Of a DNA stretch of 64,000 nt, positions 1 to 8,064 are shown piece by piece (position 1 is the stretch's first letter; the number at the start of each line of letters is the position of its first letter). This DNA comes from Flavobacterium sp. LC2016-23 (GTDB lineage Bacteria; Bacteroidota; Bacteroidia; Flavobacteriales; Flavobacteriaceae). The stretch is taken from the NCBI RefSeq assembly GCF_009674775.1, contig NZ_WKKE01000003.1, forward strand, positions 1-64,000. The letters run 5' to 3'. The translations under genes and the position numbers were made by a program. The notes beneath the pieces were generated by a model. That model saw only the letters and a program-made list of their open reading frames with translations. It was not told the origin of the DNA and made no database searches.

Positions 1-68
1 AAATAATTTTTCAGTTTGATTTAGTAACCTGTCAGTATTTCTTAGAACGCTTGTCGCTGTTGCGGGTG

Positions 69-98
69 CAAAAGTAGCGCCTTTATTTACATTTACAA
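69..98 (-). promoter_or_regulatory. Outward-facing promoter for a gene left of the window
   Basis: Read on the minus strand, TTG (98-96) is followed after 19 bp by TACTTTTG (76-69), a full match to the Bacteroidota -33/-7 promoter. Transcription would leave the window to the left through positions 1-60, which hold no start codon I can assign. The initial transcript resembles that of the tRNA operon at 28.3 kb (TTTGCACCCGC follows both), so a stable RNA operon next door is possible, but this is inference. Confidence 0.55.
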
Positions 99-439
99 GC
101 CTTTTCTTTATATAATTTCAACCTTTTTTAAAACTTTTTCTTAACTCTCTGATAACATACTTTTTATAAATTAAACTTTTTTATGTTTTGTGGGAAAATT
201 CAGGTGATGATTATGCTTTTCGCAATCCGGGCGTTTGCCCGTACGCCATTTTTAAGGACTTTACATTTTAAAATGTCTTTTTGCCTATTCTCCTATATAG
301 ATTCAGACACTCCCTTTTGTATGGTTTGAGGCGCTTTTTCTTTACTGATTGCTATGGGAAGCTATTTTCTTCTCTTTGTCGTAAAGGCGATAAGTCCCTT
401 TCTTACCTATATAACGCACACCTCTTATGAAAACCACTG
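99..439. other. Intergenic, no gene seen
   Basis: About 340 bp of AT-rich sequence between the leftward promoter and the first structured repeat. Short frames exist, but none has a family signature, a plausible promoter or normal composition. A small GGGC/GCCC hairpin near 228-240 is the only local structure I noticed. Confidence 0.5.
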
Positions 440-521
440 CCCTAGCCCCGATGGAAGTGGAAATCCTTTTGTCCGCCGCGGCGGACAAAAGATTGGAGCG
501 GACAGCGGGATTAAGCTCCTT
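440..521 (+). ncRNA. Flavo-1-like structured repeat, copy 1 of 4
   Basis: The core is a perfect 26-bp palindrome centred near 479 (CTTTTGTCCGCC joined to its complement). It is flanked by the conserved words CCTAGCCCCGAT, GATTGGAGCGGACAGCGGGA and AAGCTCC. The same order of words recurs at 22467, 53943 and 57609 with different hairpin tips, so the stem is kept while its sequence changes. From memory this matches the Flavo-1 RNA motif common between flavobacterial genes. The name needs a covariance-model search; the repeat family itself is directly visible. Confidence 0.6.
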
Positions 522-539
522 ATCAAATTACAATTTCTT

Positions 540-558
540 AAATTCCAAATTCCAAAAG
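540..558. repeat. AAATTCC word repeat
   Basis: Two copies of AAATTCC in a row, the same word that builds the larger spacers at 27.06, 37.15 and 58.26 kb. Confidence 0.5.
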
Positions 559-618
559 AGTTGAATTCGGTAAGGGGACGGAATAATCGCTGTATACCTA
601 ATGTATCTATAAAAAATA

Positions 619-649
619 AACCCGACAGGTTTTGAAAACCTGTCGGGTT
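619..649. repeat. Perfect palindrome (15-bp arms)
   Basis: AACCCGACAGGTTTT (619-633) and its exact complement (635-649) flank a single G. A half copy of the same word (AACCCGACAGGG) lies at about 41927-41938, also between genes, so this is probably a dispersed flavobacterial repeat. It could fold as a hairpin in RNA but has no T-run. Confidence 0.65.
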
Positions 650-774
650 GGAGAAGCGAAATCCTTCCTTATATATAGGACAAGTTTATCCTTATTATAT
701 TCCGAACAAAACCACATACATTATCAGAATCCATATTCTTCTTACATATTATAATATAAACATGTCGATATGTA

Positions 775-805
775 TTGTATGTATTTTTGTAATGCGTTAT
801 ATTTG
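775..805 (+). promoter_or_regulatory. thrS promoter
   Basis: TTG (775-777), a 20-bp spacer and TATATTTG (798-805), about 20 bp before the thrS start. This fits the Bacteroidota -33/-7 consensus. Confidence 0.7.
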
Positions 806-825
806 CATTCACAAAATTATAAACA

Positions 826-2772
826 ATGATTAAGATTACTTTACCCGACGGGTCAATTAGAGAGTTTGCTTCAGGCGTAACTCCGATGGAGGTTGCGAAA
901 AGCATTAGCGAAGGATTTGCCAGAAACGTGATTTCTGCGTCTTTTAATGGTACAACAATTGAAACCGAAACTCCATTGACGACCGACGGTAGTCTTATAT
1001 TATATACCTGGAATGATGCAGAAGGAAAAAAAGCTTTCTGGCATTCCACTTCGCACGTCATGGCGCAAGCGCTTGAGGAATTGTATCCCGGAATTAAATT
1101 AACTCTCGGACCTGCCATTTCTAACGGTTTCTATTATGATGTTGATTTTGAAGATCAGAAGATCGTTGAAGCTGATTTTAAAAAGATTGAAGATCGCGTT
1201 CTTGAGATTTCAAGAGAGAAACACGAATTTAAAATGCGCCCTGTTAGTAAAGCTGATGCTTTGGCAATGTATAAGGATAACGTTTACAAAACTGAACTGA
1301 TTTCGAATCTTGAAGACGGAACAATCACATTTTGTGATCATGCTACTTTTACTGATTTATGCAGAGGCGGACATATTCCGAATACCGGTATCATAAAAGC
1401 TTTTAAAATCATGAGTGTGGCCGGCGCATACTGGAGAGGTGATGAGAAAAACAAACAGCTGACTCGTGTTTACGGAACTTCTTTCCCTAAACAAAAAGAC
1501 CTGACTGAATATCTTGAACTTCTTGAGGAAGCAAAACGTCGCGATCACCGTAAACTTGGAAAAGAATTGGAATTGTTTGCTTTCTCTCAGAAAGTAGGAC
1601 AAGGTTTGCCTTTATGGTTGCCTAAAGGAGCTGCTCTTAGAGATCGTCTAGAACAATTTTTAAAGAAAGCCCAAAAGAAAGCGGGTTATGAGCAAGTAGT
1701 TACTCCACATATTGGACAAAAGGAACTTTATGTAACTTCTGGTCACTATGCAAAATACGGTGCTGATAGTTTTCAGCCTATAAATACTCCTGCTGAAGGG
1801 GAGGAGTTTTTATTGAAACCTATGAACTGTCCTCATCATTGTGAGATCTACAATGTAAGACCTTGGTCGTACAAAGATTTACCAAAACGTTATGCCGAAT
1901 TTGGTACTGTTTACAGATATGAGCAATCCGGAGAACTGCACGGTTTAACCCGTGTAAGAGGATTTACTCAGGATGATGCGCATATTTTTTGTACTCCGGA
2001 GCAATTGGATGAAGAGTTTAAAAAAGTAATTGATTTAGTATTATATGTATTCGGATCATTAGGTTTTGAAAACTTTACGGCTCAAATTTCGTTGAGAGAC
2101 CAGGAAAACAGAGAAAAATACATTGGTTCTGATGAAAACTGGGAGAAAGCTGAAAACGCTATTATCAATGCTGCCGCTGACAAAGGATTAAATACTGTTG
2201 TAGAATATGGTGAAGCTGCTTTCTACGGTCCGAAGCTTGACTTTATGGTCAAAGATGCCCTGGGAAGACAATGGCAATTGGGAACAATTCAGGTCGATTA
2301 CAACCTTCCTGAGCGTTTTGAATTAACCTATAAAGGTGCTGATAACGAATTACATAGACCAGTAATGATTCACAGAGCTCCTTTTGGATCTATGGAACGT
2401 TTTATTGCAATTTTACTAGAACACACTGCAGGAAATTTCCCACTTTGGTTAATGCCTGAGCAGGCTATTATCTTGTCTTTGAGCGAGAAATATGAAATAT
2501 ATGCTAAAAAAGTTTTAGATTTGCTAGAAAATCACGAAATTCGCGCCCTAATTGACAACAGAAGCGAGACTATCGGTAAGAAAATTAGAGATGCAGAGAT
2601 GCAGAAAATACCATTTATGCTTATTGTCGGTGAGGAGGAAGAGAAAAACGGAACAATTTCAATTCGTCGTCACGGTCAGGAAGGAAAAGGGAATATTACA
2701 GTTACAATTGATGAATTTGTCGCTATTGTAAACGAAGAAATAAAAAAGACATTAAAAGTTTTTACAGTTTAA
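826..2772 (+). CDS. thrS: Threonine--tRNA ligase
   Basis: Charges tRNA-Thr with threonine in the cytoplasm. The 648 residues follow the full-length bacterial layout: N-terminal TGS domain (about 1-62), editing domain beginning with the HxxxH motif (H73, H77) and containing CRGGH, class II catalytic core, and C-terminal anticodon-binding domain. The three catalytic-zinc ligands are present (C335, H386, H516), as is motif 2 ([17 protein letters not shown]). It opens the translation operon thrS-infC-rpmI-rplT, with infC starting 16 bp after its stop. Transcription comes from the promoter at 775-805. Identification is secure. Confidence 0.98.
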   Translation: MIKITLPDGSIREFASGVTPMEVAKSISEGFARNVISASFNGTTIETETPLTTDGSLILYTWNDAEGKKAFWHSTSHVMAQALEELYPGIKLTLGPAISNGFYYDVDFEDQKIVEADFKKIEDRVLEISREKHEFKMRPVSKADALAMYKDNVYKTELISNLEDGTITFCDHATFTDLCRGGHIPNTGIIKAFKIMSVAGAYWRGDEKNKQLTRVYGTSFPKQKDLTEYLELLEEAKRRDHRKLGKELELFAFSQKVGQGLPLWLPKGAALRDRLEQFLKKAQKKAGYEQVVTPHIGQKELYVTSGHYAKYGADSFQPINTPAEGEEFLLKPMNCPHHCEIYNVRPWSYKDLPKRYAEFGTVYRYEQSGELHGLTRVRGFTQDDAHIFCTPEQLDEEFKKVIDLVLYVFGSLGFENFTAQISLRDQENREKYIGSDENWEKAENAIINAAADKGLNTVVEYGEAAFYGPKLDFMVKDALGRQWQLGTIQVDYNLPERFELTYKGADNELHRPVMIHRAPFGSMERFIAILLEHTAGNFPLWLMPEQAIILSLSEKYEIYAKKVLDLLENHEIRALIDNRSETIGKKIRDAEMQKIPFMLIVGEEEEKNGTISIRRHGQEGKGNITVTIDEFVAIVNEEIKKTLKVFTV

Positions 2773-2788
2773 CTTAAATTATAAAGTC

Positions 2789-3346
2789 ATAGCAATAAGA
2801 AGCAACAGAGGTTACCAACCTCGAGTAGAAAAAAAAGACGCACACAGAATAAACAACCTTATTCGTGGTGTGCAAGAAGTGAGACTAGTAGGTGAAAACA
2901 TCGAACCAGGTGTATTTAAACTTGCAGAGGCTTTACGTTTAGCGGATCAATTTGAATTGGATTTGGTTGAAATTTCACCAAATGCTGAGCCGCCGGTTTG
3001 TAAAATCATGGATTACAAGAAATTTGTTTACGAACAAAAGAAACGTGACAAGGTATTAAAAGCTAAGTCTACACAAGTTGTAGTAAAAGAAATCAGATTT
3101 GGTCCTCAAACGGATGAGCATGATTACGAATTCAAAAGAAAGAATGCTGAAAAGTTCCTGAAAGAAGGTGCTAAACTAAAAGCATTCGTTTTCTTTAAAG
3201 GACGTTCGATTATCTATAAGGATCAGGGTCAGATTTTATTACTACGTTTGGCAACGGATTTAGAAGAGCATGGTAAAGTAGAAGCGATGCCTGTTTTGGA
3301 AGGAAAGAGAATGATTATGTTCATTGCTCCGAAGAAAAAGAAATAG
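2789..3346 (+). CDS. infC: Translation initiation factor IF-3 (ATA start)
   Basis: IF-3 binds the 30S subunit, keeps it apart from 50S and checks the start codon. The open frame extends well upstream of any ATG or GTG usable for a full protein. Reading back gives [19 protein letters not shown], the normal beginning of flavobacterial IF-3, preceded directly by ATA at 2789-2791. Starting there gives 185 residues, the usual length; a GTG start at 2870 would remove 27 conserved residues. Rare start codons in infC are known to let IF-3 repress its own translation (AUU in E. coli), so the ATA start is likely regulatory. The N-domain, basic linker and C-domain ([19 protein letters not shown]) are intact. 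Confidence 0.93.
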   Translation: MAIRSNRGYQPRVEKKDAHRINNLIRGVQEVRLVGENIEPGVFKLAEALRLADQFELDLVEISPNAEPPVCKIMDYKKFVYEQKKRDKVLKAKSTQVVVKEIRFGPQTDEHDYEFKRKNAEKFLKEGAKLKAFVFFKGRSIIYKDQGQILLLRLATDLEEHGKVEAMPVLEGKRMIMFIAPKKKK

Positions 3347-3352
3347 TGTTCA

Positions 3353-3402
3353 GTTTTAAGTCTCAGTGTTCAGTTGTGAACTTGAAACATTAAACTTGAA
3401 AC
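3353..3402. repeat. GTTCAGT / CTTGAAAC word repeats
   Basis: The spacer between infC and rpmI is built from GTTCAGTTT..GTTCAGTTG and CTTGAAACATTAAACTTGAAAC. Similar CTCAGTTTTCAGT words fill 60045-60090. Confidence 0.45.
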
Positions 3403-3444
3403 AAAAATATAAGTAAGTAAGAATAAATTAAAACACTAGGAAAA

Positions 3445-3642
3445 ATGCCTAAAATGAAAACAAAATCTAGCGCCAAGAAACGTTTCAAAGTTACTGGTTC
3501 TGGAAAGATTAAAAGAAAGCATGCTTTTAAAAGTCACATCTTGACTAAAAAATCTAAAAAACGTAAATTAGCTTTGACACACTCAGCGCTAGTTCACTCT
3601 ACAGATATGAAAAGCATCAAACAACAATTAAGAATTATCTAA
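3445..3642 (+). CDS. rpmI: 50S ribosomal protein L35
   Basis: A small basic protein of the large ribosomal subunit, 65 residues, beginning [20 protein letters not shown], the family hallmark, with the usual run of Lys/Arg. It sits third in the thrS-infC-rpmI-rplT operon, about 100 bp from each neighbour. Identification is secure from sequence and context. Confidence 0.97.
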   Translation: MPKMKTKSSAKKRFKVTGSGKIKRKHAFKSHILTKKSKKRKLALTHSALVHSTDMKSIKQQLRII

Positions 3643-3744
3643 TAATTCTTTAGGTTAAAAATCATTTAAATATAACCTTGGAGTATGGCCATTAAGTTCC
3701 TTTGATTTAATTCAGGACGCCTGCTACAAAAACACATTAAAATT

Positions 3745-4089
3745 ATGCCAAGATCGGTAAATTCAGTTGCTAAAAGAGCAAGAAGAAAAAAAATAATGAA
3801 GCAAGCCAAAGGTTTCTTTGGCAGACGTAAAAACGTTTGGACAGTTGCTAAGAATGCAGTAGAGAAAGCAATGTGCTACGCTTACCGCGATAGAAAACAA
3901 AACAAAAGAAATTTCCGTGCTTTATGGATTCAACGTATCAACGCTGGAGCCAGATTGGAAGGAATGTCTTATTCTCAATTCATGGGAAAAGTTAAAGCTA
4001 ACGGAATCGAATTGAACCGTAAAGTTCTTGCAGATTTAGCTATGAACCACCCTGAAGCTTTCAAAGCAATACTTAATAAAGTAAAATAA
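3745..4089 (+). CDS. rplT: 50S ribosomal protein L20
   Basis: An early-assembly protein of the large subunit that binds 23S rRNA. It is 114 residues long with the typical start [16 protein letters not shown] and the GFFGRRKN segment. In many bacteria L20 represses its own operon through a leader RNA; I could not identify such a structure in the 100-bp spacer before it. A strong terminator follows at 4131. Confidence 0.97.
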   Translation: MPRSVNSVAKRARRKKIMKQAKGFFGRRKNVWTVAKNAVEKAMCYAYRDRKQNKRNFRALWIQRINAGARLEGMSYSQFMGKVKANGIELNRKVLADLAMNHPEAFKAILNKVK

Positions 4090-4130
4090 ACGTTTTATAA
4101 ACTCAATTTAGATTACTTACTTATCATAGA

Positions 4131-4166
4131 AAAACCATTCGTTAACGCGAATGGTTTTTTGTTTTT
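4131..4166 (+). terminator. Terminator of the thrS-rplT operon
   Basis: An 11-bp stem (AAAACCATTCG and its complement) with a short loop, followed by a T-rich tract, 40 bp after the rplT stop. Confidence 0.85.
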
Positions 4167-4208
4167 ATAGAATCAACATTTAAATTAATCAGTTTAAAAG
4201 ATAACTTC

Positions 4209-5036
4209 GTGACGAAAAATTTTCTAATCCTATTATTTACAATACACAGCTTGTCTACCATCGCACAAGTAAATAATCTTGACAAAAAGACTATCAATAC
4301 AATAATTGGTGTAATTGACAAGCAAGATGTCAGTTGTAAATCTGAAATTGAAAGAGCAAAAATGGATTTTAGGTTCCAAGAAATCTTTTATTATATTGAA
4401 CCCCAAGGATATCTTGATAGCGATTCTAAAAGACACCATCCTTATTTAAATAAATTACTAAAAAAAAGAGGAATTGAATTTCGTGAATCTCCTGAAACAG
4501 AATTTGCGTTATTCCATATAGAAGATGATGTAAAAAGTTATCCCGCAATAACCAACTGCTACTGTAAGGCATCTAATGAATTATTAAATCTAAAGTACGG
4601 TCGCAACTTTATAAAAGACATTGAAAAAACAGCTGACAGTATGTATGTAATGAGCAGAATAGATGATCCTTTTCAATATCCATCCGGAGTCGACAACTAT
4701 TGTATAGTATATCCAAAAGCCGCAGATTTCCTTGATCAGAAAATTCAAATTCAAAAAGATTTTTTTTCCAATTTCAAATATCCGGCTGGTTTTATGCATC
4801 TAATACATAAAAGAGATTTTATGGCGAAAACCATGTTTACAATAAATAAAGATGACAAAGTCTCTGATATCAAGATAAATCTTGAATTTGAAAATCCCGA
4901 AAATCAAAAATTTTATAATGATATCCTTAATCAACTTATTTATTTCATTGAGAATGCAAAATGGAAAGCTGCTGTCTCTGGCGGCATAAAAGTAAACAGC
5001 TCCTTTAAGATTAACTTCTACAATGAAATTATTTAG
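4209..5036 (+). CDS. Secreted protein with TonB C-terminal-like domain
   Basis: A 275-residue protein with a GTG start and a signal peptide (residues 1-19, cleavage before Q20). The middle is unrecognised. The last 85 residues read like the C-terminal fold of TonB: a KYPAGF-type entry, FTINKDDKVSDIKI, and a KWKAA..GGIKVNSSFKI ending. There is no transmembrane anchor or Pro-rich linker, so it is not a classical energy transducer. Such stand-alone domains are common in Flavobacteriia and their role is unknown. The start is uncertain because no upstream ATG is in frame. Confidence 0.6.
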   Translation: MTKNFLILLFTIHSLSTIAQVNNLDKKTINTIIGVIDKQDVSCKSEIERAKMDFRFQEIFYYIEPQGYLDSDSKRHHPYLNKLLKKRGIEFRESPETEFALFHIEDDVKSYPAITNCYCKASNELLNLKYGRNFIKDIEKTADSMYVMSRIDDPFQYPSGVDNYCIVYPKAADFLDQKIQIQKDFFSNFKYPAGFMHLIHKRDFMAKTMFTINKDDKVSDIKINLEFENPENQKFYNDILNQLIYFIENAKWKAAVSGGIKVNSSFKINFYNEII

Positions 5037-5054
5037 CCTTCTGAATTTAAAAAG

Positions 5055-5062
5055 TACATTTG
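5055..5062 (+). promoter_or_regulatory. -7 element of the Crp/Fnr-family gene
   Basis: TACATTTG matches TAnnTTTG. It overlaps a TTG at 5060 that might be taken as a start codon; this argues for translation from the ATG at 5084. Confidence 0.55.
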
Positions 5063-5083
5063 TACAACAGCAAATTCCTCTTT

Positions 5084-5656
5084 ATGCACCAACCCCTTTT
5101 TGATCATATAGAAAAATTCGTAACACTGGAAGCTTCAGAGATTGATACTTTGGAATCGTGTTTAAGTTTGTTTAAAATTAAAAAGAAAGAACATGTATTG
5201 CAGGAAGGACAAATCTGCAACACCCTTTATTTTATTGTTAAAGGATGCATGAGGCAATATATTATTAATTCCAAAGGAACCGAGCAAACGCTTCAATTTG
5301 GCATAGAAAACTGGTGGATTACGGACTACCTGAGTTATCATAACCATACCCCTTCCCATTTTTACATTCAGGCTGTAGAAAACTGTGAAGTTATTGCCTT
5401 AGAAAAACCGATTCTTGAGTCCATTCTTATTCAGATTCCAAAGCTGGAACGATACTTTAGGGTTGTTTCACAGAAATCATTCGGAGCGGCTCAAATGCGC
5501 ATCAAGTTTTTGTTTACGATGTCTGCAGAAGAAAGATACCATCATATCAATAACCTGTTCCCCGAATTTGTACAGCGCGTTCCTCAATACATGCTTGCCT
5601 CCTATTTAGATTTTTCGGCGGAATTTATGAGTAAAATCAGAGCGGGAAAAGTCTAA
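5084..5656 (+). CDS. Crp/Fnr-family transcriptional regulator
   Basis: A 190-residue cytoplasmic protein. Residues about 20-115 form a cyclic-nucleotide-binding-type beta-roll (EHVLQEGQICNTLYFIVKG...). The C-terminal part is a short, divergent helix-turn-helix segment (VPQYMLASYLDFSAEFMSKIR). I chose ATG 5084 because the upstream TTG lies inside the -7 element. It is followed 79 bp later by an AhpD-like gene. In Bacteroidota such regulators are often paired with carboxymuconolactone decarboxylase genes and may control them. The ligand is unknown. Confidence 0.85.
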   Translation: MHQPLFDHIEKFVTLEASEIDTLESCLSLFKIKKKEHVLQEGQICNTLYFIVKGCMRQYIINSKGTEQTLQFGIENWWITDYLSYHNHTPSHFYIQAVENCEVIALEKPILESILIQIPKLERYFRVVSQKSFGAAQMRIKFLFTMSAEERYHHINNLFPEFVQRVPQYMLASYLDFSAEFMSKIRAGKV

Positions 5657-5735
5657 CCGGCATTTCTTGAAGTAGTTCAAGTTTTGGAAAGCAGATATAA
5701 ATGAACTTTGTATCAAACTTTAAAAAACAAGTAAA

Positions 5736-6170
5736 ATGAAACCAAGAATCGTTATTCCCAAAGTAGCACCTGAAGCTTATCAGACCATGTTAAGTTTAGA
5801 AAAATACATCGCTACAACATCATTAAGTCCTGTTCACAAGGAACTCATCAAAATTAGAGCATCGCAAGTAAATGGCTGTGCATATTGCATTAATATGCAT
5901 ACAGCAGATGCACGAAAATTAGGTGTATCCGAACAACGCATTTATTTATTAAGTGCATGGCGCGAAGCTGATGTTTACACGGATGAAGAAAAAGCAATTT
6001 TAGCTTTGACTGAAGAAGTTACCTTAATAAACCATCACGTCTCTGAAGAAACCTATGAGAATACCGCAAAATATTTTGATGAAAAATCACTTGCTGAGAT
6101 AATAATGATGATCATTACGATCAATGCCTGGAACAGAATTGGAATTGCTACCGGCATGAGAGCAGTATAA
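5736..6170 (+). CDS. Carboxymuconolactone decarboxylase / AhpD-family protein
   Basis: A 144-residue all-alpha protein with the AhpD-type redox site CAYC followed by NMHTADARKLG (about residues 49-63), the Cys-x-x-Cys plus His arrangement of alkylhydroperoxidase-like proteins. A role in peroxide or thiol redox chemistry is likely; true decarboxylase activity is unlikely given the CxxC. It follows the Crp/Fnr regulator in the same direction and is probably its target or partner. Confidence 0.88.
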   Translation: MKPRIVIPKVAPEAYQTMLSLEKYIATTSLSPVHKELIKIRASQVNGCAYCINMHTADARKLGVSEQRIYLLSAWREADVYTDEEKAILALTEEVTLINHHVSEETYENTAKYFDEKSLAEIIMMIITINAWNRIGIATGMRAV

Positions 6171-6323
6171 TTTAAAGATAAGTTTTACAAAAAAAATGCA
6201 AATACCAACCCTCGCCTTCGAGGGTTTATTTGTATGTACCTATATATGAGAATTTGGTTGTTTTAATTTGAAAGAATATTCAAAATACCGTATTTATACG
6301 TGCTGCCAATTTATAGAATTTTC

Positions 6324-6331
6324 TATTTTTG
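6324..6331 (+). promoter_or_regulatory. -7 element of the TPR-kinase operon
   Basis: TATTTTTG, ending 5 bp before the ATG at 6337, which implies a very short leader or none. Confidence 0.45.
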
Positions 6332-6336
6332 GCGCA

Positions 6337-8064
6337 ATGATACCTCAAAAAACACTAATTTACCTTTATATATCTTTTACTCTCCTCTTCTTTTCTTCCT
6401 GTCAAAAGAAAGGTATCTTCATTCCAAAAGGAACTAAAAGCAAAAAAGAAGTTCAAAAACTTATCAAAACTGCTGATGATTTTAACACCAATAAACAATT
6501 TGACAGCGCTTTTTATTATTACAATAAAGCAAAAATAAATTGTAATTCGGAAAATAACCCTGATGATTATATTTATTGCCTATGCAGTATGGCAGAGATA
6601 CAACAAAATCAATATGATTTTAGTGGCAGTGAGACGACTATAAAGGAAGCTTTACCACTTTTAAACAGTATAAAGGATTCCGTTTACAACTGGAAGATCT
6701 ACACCATTCTGGGGATTGACAATACTAATGTCTATAATTATAATAATGCGCTGTATTACTTTTATAAAGCACTATCCCTAAAAACAGATGAAGCTAAAAA
6801 ACTAAAAACAAAAAATAATATTGCATCTGTTCTTATCAAACAGCAAAAATACAATGAAGCTTTACAGATATTACTTTCCTTATGTGTAGATAAAAACATT
6901 CACGAGAATCCGGAATACTATTCTAAAATACTTGACAAGATTGGCTTTTGTTATTTTAAACTTGAAAACAGGATCGCGCTGTTCTACTACACTAAAAGTC
7001 TGGAAATTAAATCTGAACTAAAAAATGATTCTGAACTGGGCAAGACATACTACTATCTTGCGGAGTATTATCAAAAACACGATCCTGCTTTATCGATAAA
7101 ATATGCAAATTTGAGTTACAATAAATATAGTATCACAAACTGTATCGACAACAGATTAAGGACTCTTGGACTGCTTATAAAAAACAATTCCGGTACAGAA
7201 TTAAAGAGGAACTCCATTACCTACGTTGAATTGACAGATAGCATCTTTGAGATAAAACAAAAAGCAAAAAACCTATTTGCAAGAATTAAATATGATTCGA
7301 AAAAAGAAAAAGAGGAAAACTTAAAACTAAAATCCCGAAAAATTAAAAACGAACTGCAATTAGCAAGACAAGAGAACCAGAATATTATCTCTTACATCAT
7401 AATTTTAGCGGCTTTAGTCTTCATTATCATTCTGTATTTTTATCTCACTTCAAGAGCAAATCGCGAAAAACTAAAGGCAACTTATCATAGTGAGACAAGA
7501 ATATCGAAGAAGTTACATGATGAACTCGCTAATGATGTCTATCATGCCATGGTTTTTGCAGAAAATACAGATCTTTCAATACCGCAAAACAAACAACTGT
7601 TAATAGATAATCTTGATACTATTTATACCCGAACCAGCAATATATCTAAAGAAAAACAACCCATTAACACTGACAAAGATTATATTCTTTCATTAAAACA
7701 AATGATTTCCGGATTCTATACCCCGAATATTACTCTTTTGCTAAATGATTTAGATACTATTGTATGGGATGAAATCGAAAAAACGAAAAAGATAACCCTT
7801 TACAGAACACTGCAGGAATTACTGGTAAACATGAAAAAACACAGTAAAGCAACATTGGTTGTCCTTACTTTCAAAAGAAACAATAGTACAATCTTAATAA
7901 ATTATAGTGATAACGGACAAGGTATTGATCTGAAAAAAATAGTACTGAGAAATGGACTTCACAATGTAGAAAATCGAATTTATGCCATAAAGGGAAGCAT
8001 TGATATTGAATCAACTCCTGGGAAAGGTTTTAAAGTCTTTATTAAATTTCCTTTACACGAATGA
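6337..8064 (+). CDS. TPR-containing lipoprotein sensor histidine kinase
   Basis: A 575-residue sensor. The start at 6337 gives a clean lipoprotein signal with Cys22 in FFSSC; an earlier TTG at 6268 would add a non-conserved leader. Tetratricopeptide repeats fill about residues 35-290, then a coiled coil, one membrane helix (IISYIIILAALVFIIILYFY), and a cytoplasmic kinase core. The phospho-acceptor His394 lies in KKLHDELAND (HisKA_3 style). The ATPase has an N box (ELLVNMKKHSKA), a G1 box (DNGQGID) and GLHNVENR. The next gene is a paralogue overlapping by 4 bp, and a NarL-type regulator follows. The signal sensed is unknown. Confidence 0.88.
   Translation: MIPQKTLIYLYISFTLLFFSSCQKKGIFIPKGTKSKKEVQKLIKTADDFNTNKQFDSAFYYYNKAKINCNSENNPDDYIYCLCSMAEIQQNQYDFSGSETTIKEALPLLNSIKDSVYNWKIYTILGIDNTNVYNYNNALYYFYKALSLKTDEAKKLKTKNNIASVLIKQQKYNEALQILLSLCVDKNIHENPEYYSKILDKIGFCYFKLENRIALFYYTKSLEIKSELKNDSELGKTYYYLAEYYQKHDPALSIKYANLSYNKYSITNCIDNRLRTLGLLIKNNSGTELKRNSITYVELTDSIFEIKQKAKNLFARIKYDSKKEKEENLKLKSRKIKNELQLARQENQNIISYIIILAALVFIIILYFYLTSRANREKLKATYHSETRISKKLHDELANDVYHAMVFAENTDLSIPQNKQLLIDNLDTIYTRTSNISKEKQPINTDKDYILSLKQMISGFYTPNITLLLNDLDTIVWDEIEKTKKITLYRTLQELLVNMKKHSKATLVVLTFKRNNSTILINYSDNGQGIDLKKIVLRNGLHNVENRIYAIKGSIDIESTPGKGFKVFIKFPLHE

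Noticed and set aside
354..833. Short open frames upstream of thrS
   Set aside because: They run through the Flavo-1-like element, the AACCCGACAGG palindrome and the thrS promoter, and encode no recognisable protein.
669..1118. Minus-strand frame of 149 codons over the thrS start
   Set aside because: It is antisense to the well-conserved N-terminus of thrS and lacks a family signature.
3643..3744. L20-type autoregulatory leader before rplT
   Set aside because: I looked for a structure mimicking the L20 binding site in the 100-bp spacer but saw no convincing pseudoknot or stem.
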